Shown here piece by piece: positions 1 through 8,729 of a stretch of DNA of 64,000 nt (position 1 is the stretch's first letter; each line of letters starts with the position of its first letter). The DNA is from Syntrophomonas sp. (GTDB lineage Bacteria > Bacillota > Syntrophomonadia > Syntrophomonadales > Syntrophomonadaceae): positions 1-64,000 of the forward strand of contig JAENZN010000012.1 in assembly GCA_016841245.1 (NCBI GenBank), read 5' to 3'. The position numbers and the translations under genes were made by a program. The notes beneath the pieces are model-generated. The model saw nothing but the letters and a program-made list of their open reading frames with translations. It was not told the origin of the DNA and ran no database searches.

Positions 1-365
1 AATACACAACAAATTTATGCATAAAGATTGACAAAATAAAAGCCCGTTTTATCGGGCCTTAAGGTTAATTTTAATGTTTAGGTGTTGTAAAACAACGGAA
101 GATTATTAAAAGCAGCGGAGAATTACTTCTCCGCTGCTTTCGGGCACTTGGCTTCATTTTGGTTATCTTTAAGGAATAAAAAAACCATAACTTTTTTCCA
201 GCTTATCGATAAAGTCGCACGCTGCCAGCCCGATGGCAGAAGCTCATCTGACCTTGATTACCTTTCCATAAAACACCAATAACAAATAAGAGTTCGTTTA
301 TTGGCGTACTTCTATATTTATTCTGCTGAACATCATAATTAGCCTGCTATCTTACTGCAGCCTAA
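1..365. other. Gene-free left edge with hairpins
   Basis: I see no supportable gene in this stretch. It contains a GCCCG/CGGGC hairpin at 42-57. It also contains a small CTGCCA/TGGCAG hairpin at 222-239, inside a segment (230-253) that resembles 58450-58473 (19 of 24 bases identical by eye). The rest is A+T-rich and featureless to me. The upstream gene presumably ends left of the window. Confidence 0.5.
107..140. terminator. Strong 12-bp hairpin, possible bidirectional terminator
   Basis: AGCAGCGGAGAA (111-122) pairs perfectly with TTCTCCGCTGCT (127-138) around a TTAC loop. The + strand tail is only three T. On the - strand the stem is followed by TTTTAATAAT, a better terminator tail. It may therefore end a minus-strand gene lying outside the window, or act in both directions. 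Confidence 0.45.
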
Positions 366-394
366 TTGACAGAAAGAAGCAAAGTAGCTAAAAT
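366..394 (+). promoter_or_regulatory. Sigma-A promoter of the TolC-like gene
   Basis: TTGACA at 366-371 and TAAAAT at 389-394 are separated by 17 bases, which is close to the vegetative consensus. It lies 43 bases upstream of the TTG start at 438, which has its own GGAGGG ribosome site at 426-431. Confidence 0.7.
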
Positions 395-437
395 TAGCTT
401 AAACAATGTTTAAATTATACATACTGGAGGGTTTAAC

Positions 438-1523
438 TTGAAACGACAACACCTGGTGTTAATATTAATATCGACTTTACTGCTTTTTAGTATGCAGGTG
501 CCGGTGATGGCGGCCAGTGATGGGGACGAACCGCTGGAACTGAGCATAAATGAGGCGGTGAATAGGGCACTGACTTATAGTGATTCTCTGGACAGCGCGG
601 AATTAGATACACAAATTGCCCGAGAAAACAAAGCTGCCTTGGCCAGTGGATGGGGGTCGTCTATTATAACCGATCTTAACGAGGCTGCTGAAGCGGAAGG
701 AGTTTATCAAAATTTACCATCTCTGAAGTATCAGATCAAAGCAGCAGAAAAAACAGAAGATATGCAGGAAGATATTGTAGTAGCTGAAACCTATAAAGCT
801 TATTATGATTTATTACAGGCTATAGAAGAAGCAGCGGTGGCAGAAAAAGCCTGCCAAGCTGCAGAAAGCGCATATAATATTCAGGATCTGTATTTACAAG
901 TGGGAATGCTGAGCCGGCTGGATTATCAGGGAGCCGTTTTGAAGTTGGCAAATTCAAAAGCTGATCTTACTGAAGCTCATAATACGCTGGAAAATACCTA
1001 TATTGAATTTAATCAGTTAGTAGGACTGGATTTAAGTGACAGGCCGGTTCTTACTGACAAAGCACTTTATACAACATTAGAGTTAAAAAATGTGGATTCT
1101 ACTATAAACTATATCGCGCAAACCAGTCCCCGTCAGTGGATGGCTGAAGAAGCCGTAGATTTAAAGGAAAGACTAACTTCAACTCCAGGGGCAACTGATA
1201 CCACTGAACTTGAGGCCGAACAGGCTGAAATTGATGCCGATAGCCTTTATGATTCCACGCGTCAGGCCCTTTATCAGATCTATTATAGTATCAAAGGAAT
1301 GGAAGAAAGCTATCAGGTAGTCCAGGAGAATCTGGTTCTGGCAGAGAAGGCTTATAATGTAGCCCAGCTTCGGTTCGAAATAGGAATGGGCACCGAAGCT
1401 GATGTTTTAGAAGCGGAAGCTTCCTTAGCAGATGCGCAGAAGGCTGTACTGGCTTTGACCTGTCAGCATAATCTGATGAAAATCGCCTTTGAAAAACCAT
1501 GGTGTGCCAATTCTGTCCTCTAG
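438..1523 (+). CDS. TolC-family outer-membrane-efflux-like protein
   Basis: This 361-residue protein has a Sec signal peptide (about residues 1-25, basic start then a hydrophobic run ending near MAAS). Two long amphipathic helical repeats follow, typical of the OEP/TolC family. The first covers roughly residues 30-200 and the second roughly 265-350; the latter has the family-like segment FEIGMGTEADVLEAEASLA. In diderm bacteria such proteins form the outer duct of efflux systems. Here an RND adaptor and pump follow within 4 kb, so a shared export role is plausible. The start is TTG, chosen for the GGAGGG six bases upstream. It is somewhat short, and its last residues do not look family-like, perhaps because a degenerate palindromic repeat adjoins the stop. 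Its function in a presumed monoderm is open. Confidence 0.8.
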   Translation: MKRQHLVLILISTLLLFSMQVPVMAASDGDEPLELSINEAVNRALTYSDSLDSAELDTQIARENKAALASGWGSSIITDLNEAAEAEGVYQNLPSLKYQIKAAEKTEDMQEDIVVAETYKAYYDLLQAIEEAAVAEKACQAAESAYNIQDLYLQVGMLSRLDYQGAVLKLANSKADLTEAHNTLENTYIEFNQLVGLDLSDRPVLTDKALYTTLELKNVDSTINYIAQTSPRQWMAEEAVDLKERLTSTPGATDTTELEAEQAEIDADSLYDSTRQALYQIYYSIKGMEESYQVVQENLVLAEKAYNVAQLRFEIGMGTEADVLEAEASLADAQKAVLALTCQHNLMKIAFEKPWCANSVL

Positions 1524-1550
1524 AACCCAAAGGAACAGTTCTTTTGAGTT
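1524..1550 (+). repeat. Degenerate family A palindrome
   Basis: AACCCAA (1524-1530) and TTGAGTT (1544-1550) pair except for one base, around a core AGGAACAGTTCTT that is a decayed form of GGGGACGGTTCT. It has the same stem word as the copies flanking the transposase at 3290 and 4197, and begins one base after the TolC-like stop codon. Confidence 0.55.
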
Positions 1551-1553
1551 AAC

Positions 1554-1595
1554 ATCCCCCCTGCTTAATGTGAAATTAAGCAGGGGGGATTTTTC
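1554..1595 (+). terminator. Rho-independent terminator
   Basis: A perfect 16-bp stem (1554-1569 with 1575-1590, C-run against G-run) with a GTGAA loop is followed by a T tract. It ends the single-gene TolC-like transcript. Confidence 0.9.
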
Positions 1596-1757
1596 CAATG
1601 AAGATCTGTGCGCCCCCCGGGTATAGTCTTAATTTTTGTTAAGCAGCTTGAAATTCTGACCCAGAACTTTTTTGAACAGTAGTTGCCAGATTTATAAAAG
1701 GTGAACAGCAAGATTATATTGAATACCTATAATTATAAATAAGTTGGAGGAAAAGGG

Positions 1758-3347
1758 ATGAAAAAATATTCGCCAATAATAAAGGGGCTGCTGCTGGCTA
1801 TATTAGGAATGCTGGTGTTTCCCTACTGCCTGCTAGCCGCTCCAGATGAGGTTTTTGATGAAGTCCAGGAGCTGGTTAAAACCAACTATGTTGATCCCAT
1901 AGATATAGATAGCTTGAATGTACATTCTTCCCGGGAACTGATTGCAGAGCTGGGGGACCGCTTCAGCATGTATTTGACGGCCGCAGAGTTTAATAACTTT
2001 ATGGGGTCCATCGAGGGGCAGTATGCTGGTATTGGGGTATATCTTGATGCACAGATGCAGCCAGAAGGGATTGGAATAAGCGGCATAATCGAGGGATCAC
2101 CGGCTGAGGCAGGGGGCCTTAAAGCAGGGGATGTGATAGTTAAAGTCAATCAAAATACTATAAGCGGACTCGATATAGATATCGTTTGCCAGATGCTCCT
2201 GGGCTCTGCTGGAACCGAGGTGCAGCTGGAAGTTAAAGCAGGAGAGGCATATAAGAATTTTACTATGGTCCGCCAGGTTATAAATATTCCAGTGGTGACG
2301 TCCACTCTGCTGGATTTTAATACTGCTTATATAGATATTGACAGTTTCAGCGATCAGGCTGACCAAGATTTGGAGAAAAATATTGAAAGCTGCCTGAAAG
2401 CAGGGGCTGACAAATGGATAATTGATCTGCGGGGCAATCCCGGAGGCTACATAACCACGGCTATAGAAATGGCGGGGATATTTATAGGATCGCAAGTAGC
2501 AACGGTTTTGGAGGAAAGAAATGCCATTGTCAGCTATTATCCCGACCAACCTGAAATTCAGGTGGATGATCCGATTATTATATTGATAGATGAAAACAGC
2601 GCCAGTGCTTCGGAAATTCTGGCCGCGGCCCTGAAAGATTATCGGAAGGCAGTCTTAATTGGGGCAACCACCTATGGGAAAGGTACCGTGCAGGAAATAT
2701 ATCCTCTTTCCAATGGTGATTGGCTAAAATTGACTACGGCAAGATTCTATTCGCCCATGGGGGCAGTCATAAATGGCGTTGGGGTAGAGCCCGACCTGGC
2801 GCTGGAAAGTACACATATGGTAAAAGCAGCAGAATTACTGTTATCAGATCCTGAAGATGGTGGTGAAGGTGCTTTTGAGCTGTTGGAAAATGGGCATGAA
2901 TTTCTTATTGACCTTTCCCTGGCCCGCAGTCCGCAGTTTTGGAAAGCCTGGGGGGAAATAAGTGATCATCTGCAGTTTTTGCCGGCGTATAGGCCAGCCG
3001 GGGGAGAAAGATACCATTTATTGACTCCGGCCCAGCTCCAGGATAAAGCTGCTCTGTATTATCCCAACACTAGTATTATAGGATCGATAGATAACTACAA
3101 CAATGGTGGCGATATTGTTTTATATGTTTCTATGGAATCTGATTCAGGATGGAATGAAGATAATATTGAAATACGGAATGTAGAAACCGGGGAACAGGTG
3201 GGAGCGGCTGCGGAAGAAATCGCAGATCACTTCATAGAAATAAAGCCTGACACTGATCTGCTGCCGGGGGAATACTGGGTTATTGTTGAAACTCAAGGGG
3301 ACGGTTCTTCTGAGTTGACATCACATCTGCTTTATGTTAAAAGTTGA
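1758..3347 (+). CDS. Secreted S41 family C-terminal processing protease
   Basis: This 529-residue protein has a signal peptide (1-28), a PDZ domain (about 85-160, with the GLKAGDVIVKVN carboxylate-loop region) and an S41 protease fold (about 180-345). The nucleophile block SASASE is at residues 281-286 and the general-base lysine is K308 in TYGKGTVQ, so the catalytic dyad is intact. About 170 residues of unrecognised C-terminal extension follow. The protease acts outside the membrane on unknown substrates. GGAGG at 1745-1749 supports the ATG at 1758. The final 20 or so residues are encoded across a family A palindrome (3290-3316), so the native C-terminus was probably altered by insertion of the neighbouring transposase unit. 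A second, compact S41 protease lies at 44132. Confidence 0.9.
   Translation: MKKYSPIIKGLLLAILGMLVFPYCLLAAPDEVFDEVQELVKTNYVDPIDIDSLNVHSSRELIAELGDRFSMYLTAAEFNNFMGSIEGQYAGIGVYLDAQMQPEGIGISGIIEGSPAEAGGLKAGDVIVKVNQNTISGLDIDIVCQMLLGSAGTEVQLEVKAGEAYKNFTMVRQVINIPVVTSTLLDFNTAYIDIDSFSDQADQDLEKNIESCLKAGADKWIIDLRGNPGGYITTAIEMAGIFIGSQVATVLEERNAIVSYYPDQPEIQVDDPIIILIDENSASASEILAAALKDYRKAVLIGATTYGKGTVQEIYPLSNGDWLKLTTARFYSPMGAVINGVGVEPDLALESTHMVKAAELLLSDPEDGGEGAFELLENGHEFLIDLSLARSPQFWKAWGEISDHLQFLPAYRPAGGERYHLLTPAQLQDKAALYYPNTSIIGSIDNYNNGGDIVLYVSMESDSGWNEDNIEIRNVETGEQVGAAAEEIADHFIEIKPDTDLLPGEYWVIVETQGDGSSELTSHLLYVKS
3290..3316 (+). repeat. Family A palindrome (left end of transposase unit)
   Basis: AACTCA...TGAGTT arms surround the core GGGGACGGTTCT. 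It is entirely inside the S41 protease reading frame, where it encodes TQGDGSSEL. It is an inverted match to the copy at 4197-4223. Confidence 0.8.
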
Positions 3348-3362
3348 GCAGGGGTGATTTTT

Positions 3363-4121
3363 ATGCCTAGAACCGCCAGGAAGCGAAGTGATACCGGGAC
3401 ATATCATGTGATGTTGAGAGGAATAAACCGGCAAACCATATTCGAAGATAATGAGGATTATGAGAAATTTTTGCAAAGATTGAGAGTGTATCGAGAAGAA
3501 TGTGGATATGAAATATATGCTTATTGTTTGATGAGTAACCATGTACACTTGTTAATGAAGGAGGGGGCAGAATATCTAGGGAAAATATTTCGAAGGATAG
3601 GAGCAAGTTATGTTTACTGGTATAACTGGAAATATAGCAGAACTGGACATTTATTTCAGGATAGGTATAAAAGTGAGGTAGTGGAGAATGATCGATATTT
3701 TTTAACGGTATTGCGCTACATACATCAAAATCCTATTAAGGCAAGAATGGCAGATGATATAGGGGAATATCCCTGGAGCAGCTACAATGAGTATATAGGA
3801 CAAGCAGATATTTGTGCTACCCATTTTGCCTTAAGTATATTTTCTGATGACATAAAGACTGCAATAGAGCAGTTTTCAAGTTTTAATAAAGAAGAAAACA
3901 TAGATAAATGCTTGGATTATGAAGAAACAAAAAGGTTGAACGACATAGAAGCAAGAGAATTAATAAAAGATATAGCAAACATCCAAAACCCCAATGCATT
4001 GCAGCGATTTGAAAAAGATAAGAGGGACCTGGTAATTAAACACCTAAAGAATAACGGACTATCAATAAGACAGATAGAAAGATTAACCGGCATCAGTTAT
4101 GGTTTAATAAGGGGTGTTTAG
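3363..4121 (+). CDS. IS200-like REP-associated tyrosine transposase (RAYT)
   Basis: The protein is a Y1 transposase of the REP-associated type. The N-terminal PRTAR...YHVMLRGINRQ segment, the HUH motif in SNHVHLLMKEG and the downstream helix containing RYIHQNPIKA are all visible. A C-terminal helical tail with an HTH-like LSIRQIERLTGISYG follows. It would nick and rejoin single-stranded DNA at hairpin ends. ATG 3363 is preferred over the GTG at 3354 because GGGGTGA (3351-3357) lies just ahead of it. The frame is intact, so it may be active; the protein ends abruptly at GLIRGV. It is the obvious candidate to mobilise the palindromes seen throughout the window. Confidence 0.88.
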   Translation: MPRTARKRSDTGTYHVMLRGINRQTIFEDNEDYEKFLQRLRVYREECGYEIYAYCLMSNHVHLLMKEGAEYLGKIFRRIGASYVYWYNWKYSRTGHLFQDRYKSEVVENDRYFLTVLRYIHQNPIKARMADDIGEYPWSSYNEYIGQADICATHFALSIFSDDIKTAIEQFSSFNKEENIDKCLDYEETKRLNDIEARELIKDIANIQNPNALQRFEKDKRDLVIKHLKNNGLSIRQIERLTGISYGLIRGV

Positions 4122-4196
4122 AGGAATTTACTGGATTACAAGAGAATACCGTACGGTAAAAAGTAATCCATACCATAGATGAAATGCAAATAAATT

Positions 4197-4223
4197 AACT
4201 CAAGAGAACCGTCCCCTTGAGTT
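4197..4223 (-). repeat. Family A palindrome (right end of transposase unit)
   Basis: AACTCAA (4197-4203) pairs with TTGAGTT (4217-4223), with the core AGAACCGTCCCC in the reverse orientation to the copy at 3290. It stops four bases before the -35 box of the RND operon promoter. Confidence 0.8.
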
Positions 4224-4227
4224 TCGA

Positions 4228-4257
4228 TTGACCTCTTGGAACAGGTGAAGATATAAT
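4228..4257 (+). promoter_or_regulatory. Sigma-A promoter of the RND efflux operon
   Basis: TTGACC (4228-4233) and a perfect TATAAT (4252-4257) are 18 bases apart. The predicted start of transcription falls on the TetR-type operator that begins at 4265. Confidence 0.8.
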
Positions 4258-4264
4258 TTGAATA

Positions 4265-4280
4265 GACTGACCAGTCGGTC
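4265..4280 (+). promoter_or_regulatory. TetR-type operator
   Basis: An imperfect 16-bp palindrome of the form GAC-N-GAC-NN-GTC-N-GTC (12 of 16 bases self-complementary) lies immediately downstream of the -10 box. Position and symmetry suit repression by the TetR family regulator encoded at 8730. The pairing of that regulator with this site is inferred. Confidence 0.65.
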
Positions 4281-4315
4281 GGAAATTATAAAAAGATAAA
4301 CTGGGAGGGTACAAA

Positions 4316-5449
4316 GTGAACAAGGATAATAGATTAATCAGCCTGATACTGCTGGTAATGCTGATCTCCGCCCTTTTGCTAAGTGGGTGCGGCAATAAAG
4401 AGGAGACGGTTAAGGAGTCGGAACTGACTGTAAAGGCAGCTGCCGCAAAAACGCAGTACATCGCCAAAACTTCGGAATATTCAGGCATAATCAGAGGAGT
4501 CAATGAAGTAAATGTTATGGCCAAGGTGGCGGCCAGGGTCACAGCCATTAATGTTAAGCCGGGTGATTCTGTTAAGCAGGGACAGATTCTATTAACCCTT
4601 GATAGTACTGATTATGAAGCCAGCATCAGGCAGGCTGAGGCGGCGGTAGCGATGGCGGAAGCTGGCCAGAAGGCCAATGATGTTCAAAAAGCAACTGCTC
4701 TGGCCAATTATGAAAGGACTTTACAACTGCATCAGAGCGGTGCCGTTTCAGACAGCCAGTTGGAAACCGCCAAAGCTCAGTATGATGCTCTGAATTCCGG
4801 CAGTACCGAGGCAGCGGTTGAACAGGCCCGGGCCGGTCTGCAGCAGGCCCAGAACAGCATAGATAATTGTACCATAACTGCACCCATAAACGGGGTAGTA
4901 GGAACCATCGGGCTTTCCCTGGGGGAAACGGCCAGCCTGCAGTCACCGGCAGCTATCATCAGTGATACTTCCAGCCTGGAAACAGAAGTACAGGTAAGTG
5001 AATCAGAGATCGCCTACGTTCAGGAGGGCAGCGAAGTCCAGGTGACGGTCAGCGCGGTCAGGGCGGAACCGTTTAAGGGAGTAGTGAAAAGTGTATCTGT
5101 GGCCGCTGATCCCAGCAGCAGGAATTACATAGTTAAGATAGCCATGGATAATCCAGATAACGTAATCAAGTCTGGCATGTTTGCCCAGGCAGCATTAGCC
5201 ACCGTTTCTGAAGGAGATGCGCTATGTGTACCCCGTAACGCGGTTGTTCCCAAAGGAAGTAAATCTGTAGTATATATAGTTGATGAAGAAAGCCGGGCAC
5301 GTATGGTAGAAGTAGAGACTGGTATAGAAAATAGCAGCTACATTCAGATACTGCAGGGCCTTAGCGAGGGGCAGCAGGTAATAGAAAAAGGCAACACTCT
5401 GGTCGATGATGGAACCAAGGTCAGAGTGGTTCCCGGGGGTGAAGAATAG
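4316..5449 (+). CDS. RND efflux membrane-fusion (adaptor) lipoprotein
   Basis: This 377-residue adaptor has a lipoprotein signal with lipobox LLSGC (Cys25). A biotinyl-lipoyl-like half (AKVAARVTAINVKPGDSVKQGQ), a helical hairpin (about 95-160), the second lipoyl half (APINGVVGTIGLSLGE) and a beta-barrel and membrane-proximal part follow. This is the HlyD/AcrA order. It would link the pump to an outer duct or the cell surface. The GTG start is placed 7 bases after GGGAGG. It is followed by the pump gene with a one-base overlap (TAGTG), which implies translational coupling. Lipid anchoring fits a cell in which the adaptor is tethered to the cytoplasmic membrane. Confidence 0.93.
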   Translation: MNKDNRLISLILLVMLISALLLSGCGNKEETVKESELTVKAAAAKTQYIAKTSEYSGIIRGVNEVNVMAKVAARVTAINVKPGDSVKQGQILLTLDSTDYEASIRQAEAAVAMAEAGQKANDVQKATALANYERTLQLHQSGAVSDSQLETAKAQYDALNSGSTEAAVEQARAGLQQAQNSIDNCTITAPINGVVGTIGLSLGETASLQSPAAIISDTSSLETEVQVSESEIAYVQEGSEVQVTVSAVRAEPFKGVVKSVSVAADPSSRNYIVKIAMDNPDNVIKSGMFAQAALATVSEGDALCVPRNAVVPKGSKSVVYIVDEESRARMVEVETGIENSSYIQILQGLSEGQQVIEKGNTLVDDGTKVRVVPGGEE

Positions 5450-8400
5450 TGAAAATAGTTGATTTTTCCACCCGGAGACCGGTAAGTGTTATTATCATAG
5501 TCGCGGTTATCTTAATCTTGGGGTTTTTCTCTTTTTCCCAGACCTCGGTTGACCTGCTGCCGGAAATGAATTTTCCTATGGCTGCGGTTATAACCAGTTA
5601 TTCTGGAGCCGGGCCGGAAGAAGTTGAATCCCAGATCACCAAAACCATGGAGGGGTCGTTAAACAGTCTAAGCGGCATCACCGAGATTCAATCGACTTCC
5701 AGTGAGGGCAGTTCAGTGGTCCTGGTCATGTTCGACTGGGGTACCAATATGGACAGTTCCATGCTGGATATTCGGGAAAACATATCTTTTATCGAGAGCT
5801 TTCTGCCTGAAGGGGCAGGAAAACCGATGGTAGTCAAGATGGACCCCAATATGATGCCTATTTTGCAGATTGGAGTAAGCGGGGGAGAAAACCTGGAACA
5901 ACTGCAGGATATTGCCGAGGATATTATTGAACCCCGGCTTTCCCGCATACCGGAAATAGCATCCGTATATATTACCGGAGGGAACGTACGGCAGGTCAGT
6001 GTCGAGGTAGACCAGGTGAAATTGGAAAACTATAATCTGTCGCTGGCCCAGGTCATATCAGTTTTACAGGCAGAGAACTTCAATATGTCCGGAGGCCAGT
6101 ATGAGCAGGGCCAACGAAAGTATTATGTTCGCAACCTGCAGCAGTTTGAATCAACCGCTGACATAGAGGATGTACGCATCCTGACCACCACCGGTCAGGT
6201 CATCCGGCTGGGAGATATTGCGGTGGTCAAGGAAGGCTACGAGGATACTACTCAATATACCAGGGTAAATGGAGCGCCTGCGGTGGGGATACACTGCATG
6301 AAGCAGACCGGGGCCAATACTGTATCAGCATCGAAAAAAGTTCTAAGTGAGTTGGATAAAATCAAACAGGAACTGGATCTGGACCTGGAAGTCAGCGTAG
6401 TTATGGACCAGGCTGAATATATCAAGCAGTCCATTCAAAATACGGAGAAGATGATATTGGAAGGAGCTCTGCTGGCTATTCTGGTTATCTTCCTTTTCCT
6501 GCGCAACTGGCGCAGTACCTTTATTATCTTTATTTCCATACCGGTGTCTATAATTACTACCTTCATATTGATGTATTTCACCAATAGTACCGTCAACCTA
6601 ATTACTATGGGGGGCCTGGCTTTGGGGGTGGGCAGGATCGTTGATGACTCCATAGTGGTATTCGAAAATATATATCGGCATCGGCAAATGGGGGAACCAC
6701 GTATGCAGGCAGCGCAAAATGGTGCCTCGGAAGTTGGCGGAGCGGTAATTGCCGCTACTCTGACCATTATTGCGGTTTTTGCTCCGATTGCCTATGTAGA
6801 AGGTTTGACAGCCATATTGTTTAGACCCCTGGCCATTACTATATGCTGTGCGATTCTGGCGTCGTTGTTCGTTTCATTAACTATCATACCGTTGCTGGCT
6901 TCTCGTATGCTCACCGATGAAACCATGGAGAAATTGAATGCACTTAATATTGGAGCGGGCAATAAATTTACCGATCGCTTCAGCCGCTGGCTGGATGGAC
7001 TCAGTGAGAAGTACAGTATTTTGCTGCAGTCTGCTTTGAAACGACGCCGTCGGGTAGTGATAATAGTAACCTTAATGATGTTTGCTTCGCTGGCTTTGAT
7101 ACCACTCGTAGGAGCGGAATTCATGCCGGCTATGGATTCGGGAGAAATATCCATAAATATAGAGATGGACAAGGGCAGTATGATTTCCAGTACCGATGAG
7201 GTCAGCAGCCAGGTGGAAGAACGCCTGCATGCTATACCGGAGGTGGAACTAATATTTGCCAGTGTAGGGTCCTCATCGGTTATGCTCATGGGCTCTGGAT
7301 CTTACACCGATGTAGCTACTATGTATGTTAAACTCTGTCCCCGGACCGAACGGGATAAAGATGTTAATGAAATGACTGATGAAATACGCCAACTGATGTC
7401 TGATATACCCGGAGCCAAGATTGAGGTCAGTGTAATGGACAGCTCGGGCGGGATGATGTCGGGAAGCAGCAGTGCCATAACTATCCAGGTAACCGGCGAT
7501 GATTTGCAGGTATTAAAAGACCTTTCCACGGAGATCGCGGAAGTGGTCAGGAACGTACCAGGAACCCGGGAAGTGGTGTCTTCCTTAACCGATGGTACAC
7601 CCGAACTGCAGATTCATATTGATCGCGATCGGGCCGCGGCCTATGGCTTGACTCCGATACAGGTATCTTCGGCTATTAATTCCGCTATGCAGGGTACTGT
7701 AGCCACTCAATATCGCATCGAAGGAGACGAGATAGATGTTAAAGTTAGCTATGCTTCAGACCAGGTACAGGATATCGACTATTTAAAAAACTTGACCATT
7801 CGCAGTTCGATGGGGATGGCCGTTAAGCTATCTCAAATTGCCTCTTTTGCAGTTGAACAAGGCCCTATATCCATAAGCCGTCAGGATCAGGTGAGAATCG
7901 CCAATATAAGTGGTTCTCTTCTAAATCGAGATCTGAAGAGTGTAATGGATGATATAAAGACCGGCGTAGAAAAAATACAACTGCCGGCTGGATATGAAGT
8001 GGAATATGCCGGGCAAAACCAGCAGATGATGGATACCTTCGGGGATCTTGCTTTAGCTCTGCTGCTGGCAATTATTCTGGTCTATGCGGTTATGGCCGTG
8101 CAGTATGAATCCTTTTTTAGTCCATTTGTTATCATGTTCTCTATACCCACCGCCATAATAGGGATAATCCTGTCCCTGTTTTTAACCGGCAGAGCCTTGA
8201 GCGTACCCGCGTTTATAGGGATGATTATGCTGGTAGGCGTAGCCGTTTCCAATGCTATAGTATTTGTAGATTATCTGAAGCAGCAAATTGATAAAGGTAT
8301 GGATCGGGATGAAGCCATTATAGAAACGGGACGCGTAAGGCTGCGGCCCATACTTATGACTGCATTCAGCACCATCCTTGCCATGGTACCTCTGGCTCTG

Positions 8401-8589
8401 GGTTTGGGTGAAGGAGGGGAATACCAGGCCCCTCTGGCTACGGTAGTAATTGGCGGGTTGCTGATTTCAACCCTTATTACTCTGGTCTTGGTGCCAGTAG
8501 TATATTCCATTTTAGATGACCTAGGGCGCAAACGCCGGCAAAAACGAGCTGACCACAAAACAGTTTCATCCGAGCTCAGTATAGATTAA
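5449..8589 (+). CDS. RND family (HAE1/AcrB-type) efflux pump
   Basis: The 1046-residue length matches full-size AcrB-family pumps. There is one N-terminal transmembrane helix, a large porter loop with the multi-residue STSSEG region, a helix bundle at about 335-495, a second large loop, and a helix bundle at about 860-1030. The paired aspartates of the proton relay are visible in GVGRIVDDSIVVFENI. It exports hydrophobic or amphiphilic compounds using the proton gradient; the substrate is unknown. It is coupled to the adaptor upstream, and the TetR gene 140 bases downstream is probably the local repressor. Start GTG 5449 overlaps the adaptor stop. Confidence 0.95.
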   Translation: MKIVDFSTRRPVSVIIIVAVILILGFFSFSQTSVDLLPEMNFPMAAVITSYSGAGPEEVESQITKTMEGSLNSLSGITEIQSTSSEGSSVVLVMFDWGTNMDSSMLDIRENISFIESFLPEGAGKPMVVKMDPNMMPILQIGVSGGENLEQLQDIAEDIIEPRLSRIPEIASVYITGGNVRQVSVEVDQVKLENYNLSLAQVISVLQAENFNMSGGQYEQGQRKYYVRNLQQFESTADIEDVRILTTTGQVIRLGDIAVVKEGYEDTTQYTRVNGAPAVGIHCMKQTGANTVSASKKVLSELDKIKQELDLDLEVSVVMDQAEYIKQSIQNTEKMILEGALLAILVIFLFLRNWRSTFIIFISIPVSIITTFILMYFTNSTVNLITMGGLALGVGRIVDDSIVVFENIYRHRQMGEPRMQAAQNGASEVGGAVIAATLTIIAVFAPIAYVEGLTAILFRPLAITICCAILASLFVSLTIIPLLASRMLTDETMEKLNALNIGAGNKFTDRFSRWLDGLSEKYSILLQSALKRRRRVVIIVTLMMFASLALIPLVGAEFMPAMDSGEISINIEMDKGSMISSTDEVSSQVEERLHAIPEVELIFASVGSSSVMLMGSGSYTDVATMYVKLCPRTERDKDVNEMTDEIRQLMSDIPGAKIEVSVMDSSGGMMSGSSSAITIQVTGDDLQVLKDLSTEIAEVVRNVPGTREVVSSLTDGTPELQIHIDRDRAAAYGLTPIQVSSAINSAMQGTVATQYRIEGDEIDVKVSYASDQVQDIDYLKNLTIRSSMGMAVKLSQIASFAVEQGPISISRQDQVRIANISGSLLNRDLKSVMDDIKTGVEKIQLPAGYEVEYAGQNQQMMDTFGDLALALLLAIILVYAVMAVQYESFFSPFVIMFSIPTAIIGIILSLFLTGRALSVPAFIGMIMLVGVAVSNAIVFVDYLKQQIDKGMDRDEAIIETGRVRLRPILMTAFSTILAMVPLALGLGEGGEYQAPLATVVIGGLLISTLITLVLVPVVYSILDDLGRKRRQKRADHKTVSSELSID

Positions 8590-8631
8590 CCAGTACCAGG
8601 TGCAGAGGGTGGGTTTCATTCGCTGCCAGTA

Positions 8632-8662
8632 CAGCCGGGCAGACATCCGGATCTGCCCGCTG
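8632..8662 (+). other. Stem-loop between pump and regulator genes
   Basis: CAGC-C-GGGCAGA pairs with TCTGCCC-GCTG (one bulged C) around an 8-base loop. No T tract follows directly, so it may be an RNA-processing or partial termination structure rather than a true terminator. Confidence 0.4.
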
Positions 8663-8729
8663 TGGTGCTGGACCACACCTGCAGATACAGGTGACGGTGA
8701 TATTTTTGATGGGCAGGAGGTAACCTCAG

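Larger units (their letters stand above)
3290..4223 (+). mobile_element. REP-associated transposase unit bounded by inverted palindromes
   Basis: A Y1-type transposase gene (3363-4121) is enclosed by two palindromes with the same stem word (AACTCAA/TTGAGTT) and the same core in opposite orientations. This is the layout expected for a RAYT gene and its REP/BIME partners. Element limits are inferred from these palindromes; no target duplication could be identified. A perfect 12-bp palindrome TACCGTACGGTA lies at 4147-4158 behind the gene. Confidence 0.65.
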
